A stretch of DNA of 64,000 nt. Source: Ranitomeya variabilis (lineage: Eukaryota; Chordata; Amphibia; Anura; Dendrobatidae). Below the pieces are notes generated by a model. That model saw only the letters and a list, made by a program, of their open reading frames with translations. It did not search any database and was not told the origin of the DNA. Numbering within the stretch: position 1 is the stretch's first letter; the number at the start of each line of letters is the position of its first letter. Below, piece after piece: positions 63,445-64,000 of this stretch. Location: the NCBI RefSeq assembly GCF_051348905.1, contig NC_135232.1, positions 789,994,775 through 790,058,774 on the forward strand, given 5' to 3'. The translations under genes were made by a program, and so were the position numbers.

Positions 63445-64000
63445 TATTTTAAAGTTTGTGTGACATTCATACTTTGTCTCAGTTGTTGTAAATATGAAAA
63501 AGTAAAAAAAATGTATCAGATCTGCGCTTCATATTAACATTTAGAGAAAATTAGAAGCCGTATTTAGGTTTGAACTTGTCAAAGAACGTAGAAGGAGCAG
63601 AAACAAAAGGCTCATTGACACAAACAATAGCATATAGGGCACAATAAATTATTGCATATTGTTTGTCTAGTGATTGGTGTTCTGTTTCCTGTTTTCAGTA
63701 GTCCCAAGTTCTTTTTTTAATTTGAACCTTTTTAAAAGTCATTTTTGTATGTGTTTACAAGATATGCAAAACGTGGACATTCTTTGGCTAAAAAGTGTCG
63801 AAATAAGTTTAAAGATGAGAACAGAGTAATATCAGCTGCCTTGTCCTCATAAACACTTTCTGCTTCGCTAACGAGATCACTGAAATCATGTAAGCAAGTA
63901 ATTTTTGGAGAGCCGAAATTCAGTGGAAATGAGTTTTTTGTTATTAAGTTAATTTTTATGGTAAGAAATTAGTTTATAATTTTGGACAAATCATCTGATC

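Larger units (their letters stand above)
1..64000 (+). repeat. Tandem array of about 1.41-kb tRNA-Arg(UCU) units
   Basis: The same unit repeats head to tail across the whole window, always in one orientation. Distances between successive tRNA starts are 1411-1417 bp, with two exceptions: 2701 bp where a transposon sits, and 1240 bp where a spacer has a deletion. Forty-five tRNA loci fall in the window. Most length variation comes from one site about 150 bp after the tRNA (TACTAAAGG, TACTTTATAAAGG or AAACAAAAGG) and from short A or T runs. The window opens about 35 bp before a tRNA and closes inside a spacer, so the true copy number is higher. Unit-to-unit differences are few and shared in blocks, as expected for concerted evolution. 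Confidence 0.98.

Noticed and set aside
1-64000. CRISPR array or bacterial tRNA operon
   Set aside because: The 1.4-kb period is far too long for CRISPR. The tRNA has a nuclear-type intron, no encoded CCA and a pol III terminator, so the DNA is eukaryotic.
1-64000. tRNA-derived SINE family
   Set aside because: The units are strictly head to tail at a fixed period with no target-site duplications or poly-A tails, and the tRNA is full length with intron; this is a tandem gene array.

Overview
This window is one long tandem array. From the first base to the last it consists of head-to-tail repeats of about 1,411-1,417 bp. Each repeat carries one nuclear tRNA-Arg(UCU) locus on the + strand with a 13-nt intron, followed by a TTTT stop for RNA polymerase III and about 1.33 kb of AT-rich spacer. 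I count 45 tRNA loci, at 36 to 63444. The array runs off both ends, so neither boundary is visible. I see no protein-coding gene.

Organism: a eukaryote, very probably a vertebrate. The tRNA matches the intron-bearing vertebrate tRNA-Arg(UCU) family, with internal A and B boxes and no encoded CCA. The only foreign sequence is a TTAA-flanked, piggyBac-like non-autonomous element (11701-12984). Its internal sequence resembles, from memory, a repeat family common in frog genomes, so I infer an anuran amphibian with moderate confidence.

Layout: (1) 1-11424, loci 1-9; loci 2 and 3 look sound and the other seven carry an extra G in the anticodon arm. (2) 11425-14038, a spacer split by the piggyBac-like element, whose last 480 bp or so are a chain of eleven hairpins. 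(3) 14039-26767, loci 10-18, with interleaved two-unit higher-order repeats and several defective variants (extra G, G9 to T, C61 to A). (4) 26768-64000, loci 19-45, mostly clean tRNA genes in two classes that differ in base 73 (A or G) and in linked spacer markers. One spacer (42413-43566) has lost about 175 bp.

How it works together: each intact unit is a self-contained pol III gene. The shared product would read AGA (and perhaps AGG) codons after intron removal and CCA addition. Overlapping duplications and mosaic units show that unequal exchange and/or gene conversion spread both good and defective versions. The small reading frames that recur once per unit are by-products of the repeat, not genes.
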